Shown here one piece after another: positions 4,437 through 5,232 of a stretch of DNA of 5,232 nucleotides. Within the stretch, counting starts at the first letter, position 1. Each line of letters opens with the position of its first letter. This DNA comes from Thermaceae bacterium (lineage in GTDB: Bacteria; Deinococcota; Deinococci; Deinococcales; Marinithermaceae). Position numbers and translations under genes: made by a program. The stretch spans positions 1 through 5,232 of the forward strand of contig WFXV01000178.1 in the NCBI GenBank assembly GCA_015490435.1, read 5' to 3'. The notes under the pieces were generated by a model. That model searched no databases and was not told the origin of the DNA. It saw only the letters and a list, made by a program, of their open reading frames with translations.

Positions 4437-5232
4437 GTTTCCGGCCGGATTTCGACCCGGTCGCCGGCGATGCGGATCCGCACCGGGAGGAACTTGGGAA
4501 TCAACCAGGCCTGGGTCTCGAGGTGACGGGTCACCTCCTCCACCCAAAGGAGGCTCGGCTCCGGCGCGAGGGCGAGGGGCAAGAGCAGCTGGTCGGCGAG
4601 GTGGGCCTCCACGGGGGCGCCCCGCCGCAAGAAGCGGAGCGCGCGGCGGGCCACCTCCTCCCCCACCCGCTCCGAGGGCTTGCCCGGGGCCCCGAGCGCG
4701 GTGAAGGCAGCGGGTCCGGGCGCGCCCGAAAGGCCGACGAAGCCGTAGGCGCCGGGGGCGAGGGCCTCCGGGCGAAGGACCTCGACGCTGGGCTCGATTC
4801 CCGCTTCCCCGAGCTTCCCCGCGACGCTCTTCGCGATCCGCTCGGCGACGTGGGCGGGGAGCCGGGCGGCGACGCCCCGCACCACCCCCGCCCGGAGCTC
4901 GAAGGCCTCCGTCGCCCGCACGGGGCGCACGCCCCGGGCGGGAAACACCCGGGCCCGAAAACGCCCGCCGCCCCGGGGGTAAAAGCCCGGGCGCTCGAGC
5001 CAAAGCCGAAACCTCACCCCGAGCCGGGCCATCCAGGGGCGGAAGGCGAAGTCGAGGTCGTCGAAGCTAGGGCTTTTGGGCACGTGGGTACCGCCCTCGA
5101 GGACGAGCTCGCTCGCTCCTCCGCCCCGGAGGGCGAGGGGCAAGAGCACGGTCTGGAAGACCAGGGTGGCGGCGCCGGCGGTACCGGTGGCGAAGCGGTA
5201 GCGACCGGCGAAGACACCCCGGGGATAGAAGT
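4433..5232 (-). CDS. rtcA: RNA 3'-terminal phosphate cyclase, N-terminus missing
   Basis: Converts an RNA 3'-phosphate into a 2',3'-cyclic phosphate through ATP-dependent adenylylation; the function is linked to RNA repair or processing, often beside the ligase RtcB. The frame is open to the window edge, so about 265 residues are visible out of ~340; roughly the first 75 are missing. Recognisable blocks, numbered from the first full codon: GRYRFATGTAGAATLVFQTVLLPLAL at 7-34 (family pattern GTAGS..L.Q), EGGTHVPKSPSFDDL at 45-59, GFYPRGGG at 82-89, HLADQLLLPLALA at 210-222, and TRHLETQAWLIPKFLPVRI near the end. His236 in this last block (codon 4525-4523) aligns with the nucleophilic histidine of bacterial RtcA (His309 in E. 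coli, by memory), so the enzyme should be active, unlike the Rcl1-like members. An apparent internal GTG at 5149 is not the start, since family motifs continue upstream of it. It ends VEIRPET with TGA, only 43 bp before the next gene. Confidence 0.95.
   Translation of the reverse strand, partial: FYPRGVFAGRYRFATGTAGAATLVFQTVLLPLALRGGGASELVLEGGTHVPKSPSFDDLDFAFRPWMARLGVRFRLWLERPGFYPRGGGRFRARVFPARGVRPVRATEAFELRAGVVRGVAARLPAHVAERIAKSVAGKLGEAGIEPSVEVLRPEALAPGAYGFVGLSGAPGPAAFTALGAPGKPSERVGEEVARRALRFLRRGAPVEAHLADQLLLPLALAPEPSLLWVEEVTRHLETQAWLIPKFLPVRIRIAGDRVEIRPET

Noticed and set aside
3820..4704. Plus-strand open frame (294 residues) opposite the 198-residue gene and rtcA
   Set aside because: It runs across two minus-strand genes, a promoter and an inverted repeat, and ends in low-complexity Pro/Arg/Gly sequence typical of a shadow frame.
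4281..5003. Minus-strand open frame (240 residues) spanning the rtcA end and the start of the 198-residue gene
   Set aside because: It reads through rtcA out of frame and is Arg/Pro/Gly-rich without motifs; it overlaps the promoter and two better-supported genes.
4433..5149. rtcA starting at GTG 5149
   Set aside because: The frame upstream to 5232 encodes the conserved GRYRFATGTAG block of the family, so the gene is truncated by the window and GTG 5149 is internal.

Overview
This is a GC-rich bacterial window in which every supported gene lies on the minus strand, so transcription runs from position 5232 towards 1. The proteins are compact and rich in Glu, Arg, Leu and Ala with few Cys. Together with a plausible leaderless promoter of the TATAAT-like type, this suggests a thermophilic member of the Deinococcota (Thermus/Oceanithermus/Marinithermus-like). 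That placement is an inference from style, not a marker-gene result.

Layout in transcription order: (1) 5232-4433, the last ~265 residues of an RNA 3'-terminal phosphate cyclase (rtcA), cut by the window edge. (2) 4436-4390, a compact promoter with TTGACA, a 17-bp spacer, TAGGAT and a strong Shine-Dalgarno; a perfect inverted repeat covers its -10 box, and its -35 box contains the rtcA stop codon. (3) 4389-3793, a 198-residue soluble protein I do not recognise. (4) 3781-3744, a strong intrinsic terminator. (5) 3725-3712, a -10-like TATATT placed exactly 7 nt before the argG ATG, with no Shine-Dalgarno, which implies a leaderless mRNA. (6) 3712-1, a tight operon: argG (argininosuccinate synthase), argH (argininosuccinate lyase), a GNAT acetyltransferase that is probably a short N-acetylglutamate synthase, and carA (small subunit of carbamoyl-phosphate synthase, 5' part only; it runs off the window).

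The operon is coherent. CarA supplies ammonia for carbamoyl phosphate, which ornithine carbamoyltransferase (not in the window) turns into citrulline. ArgG and ArgH convert citrulline plus aspartate to arginine and fumarate. The GNAT enzyme plausibly feeds the first step by acetylating glutamate. Each junction overlaps (4, 4 and 8 nt) and carries a purine-rich Shine-Dalgarno inside the preceding gene, so translation is probably coupled.

There is no gene-free stretch longer than 80 bases. I see no tRNA, rRNA, CRISPR array or mobile element. I did not find a clearly new multi-gene system. The points most worth a second look are the argH-GNAT adjacency, which parallels known ArgH-NAGS fusion proteins, the leaderless argG start, the operator-like repeat, and the unrecognised 198-residue protein.
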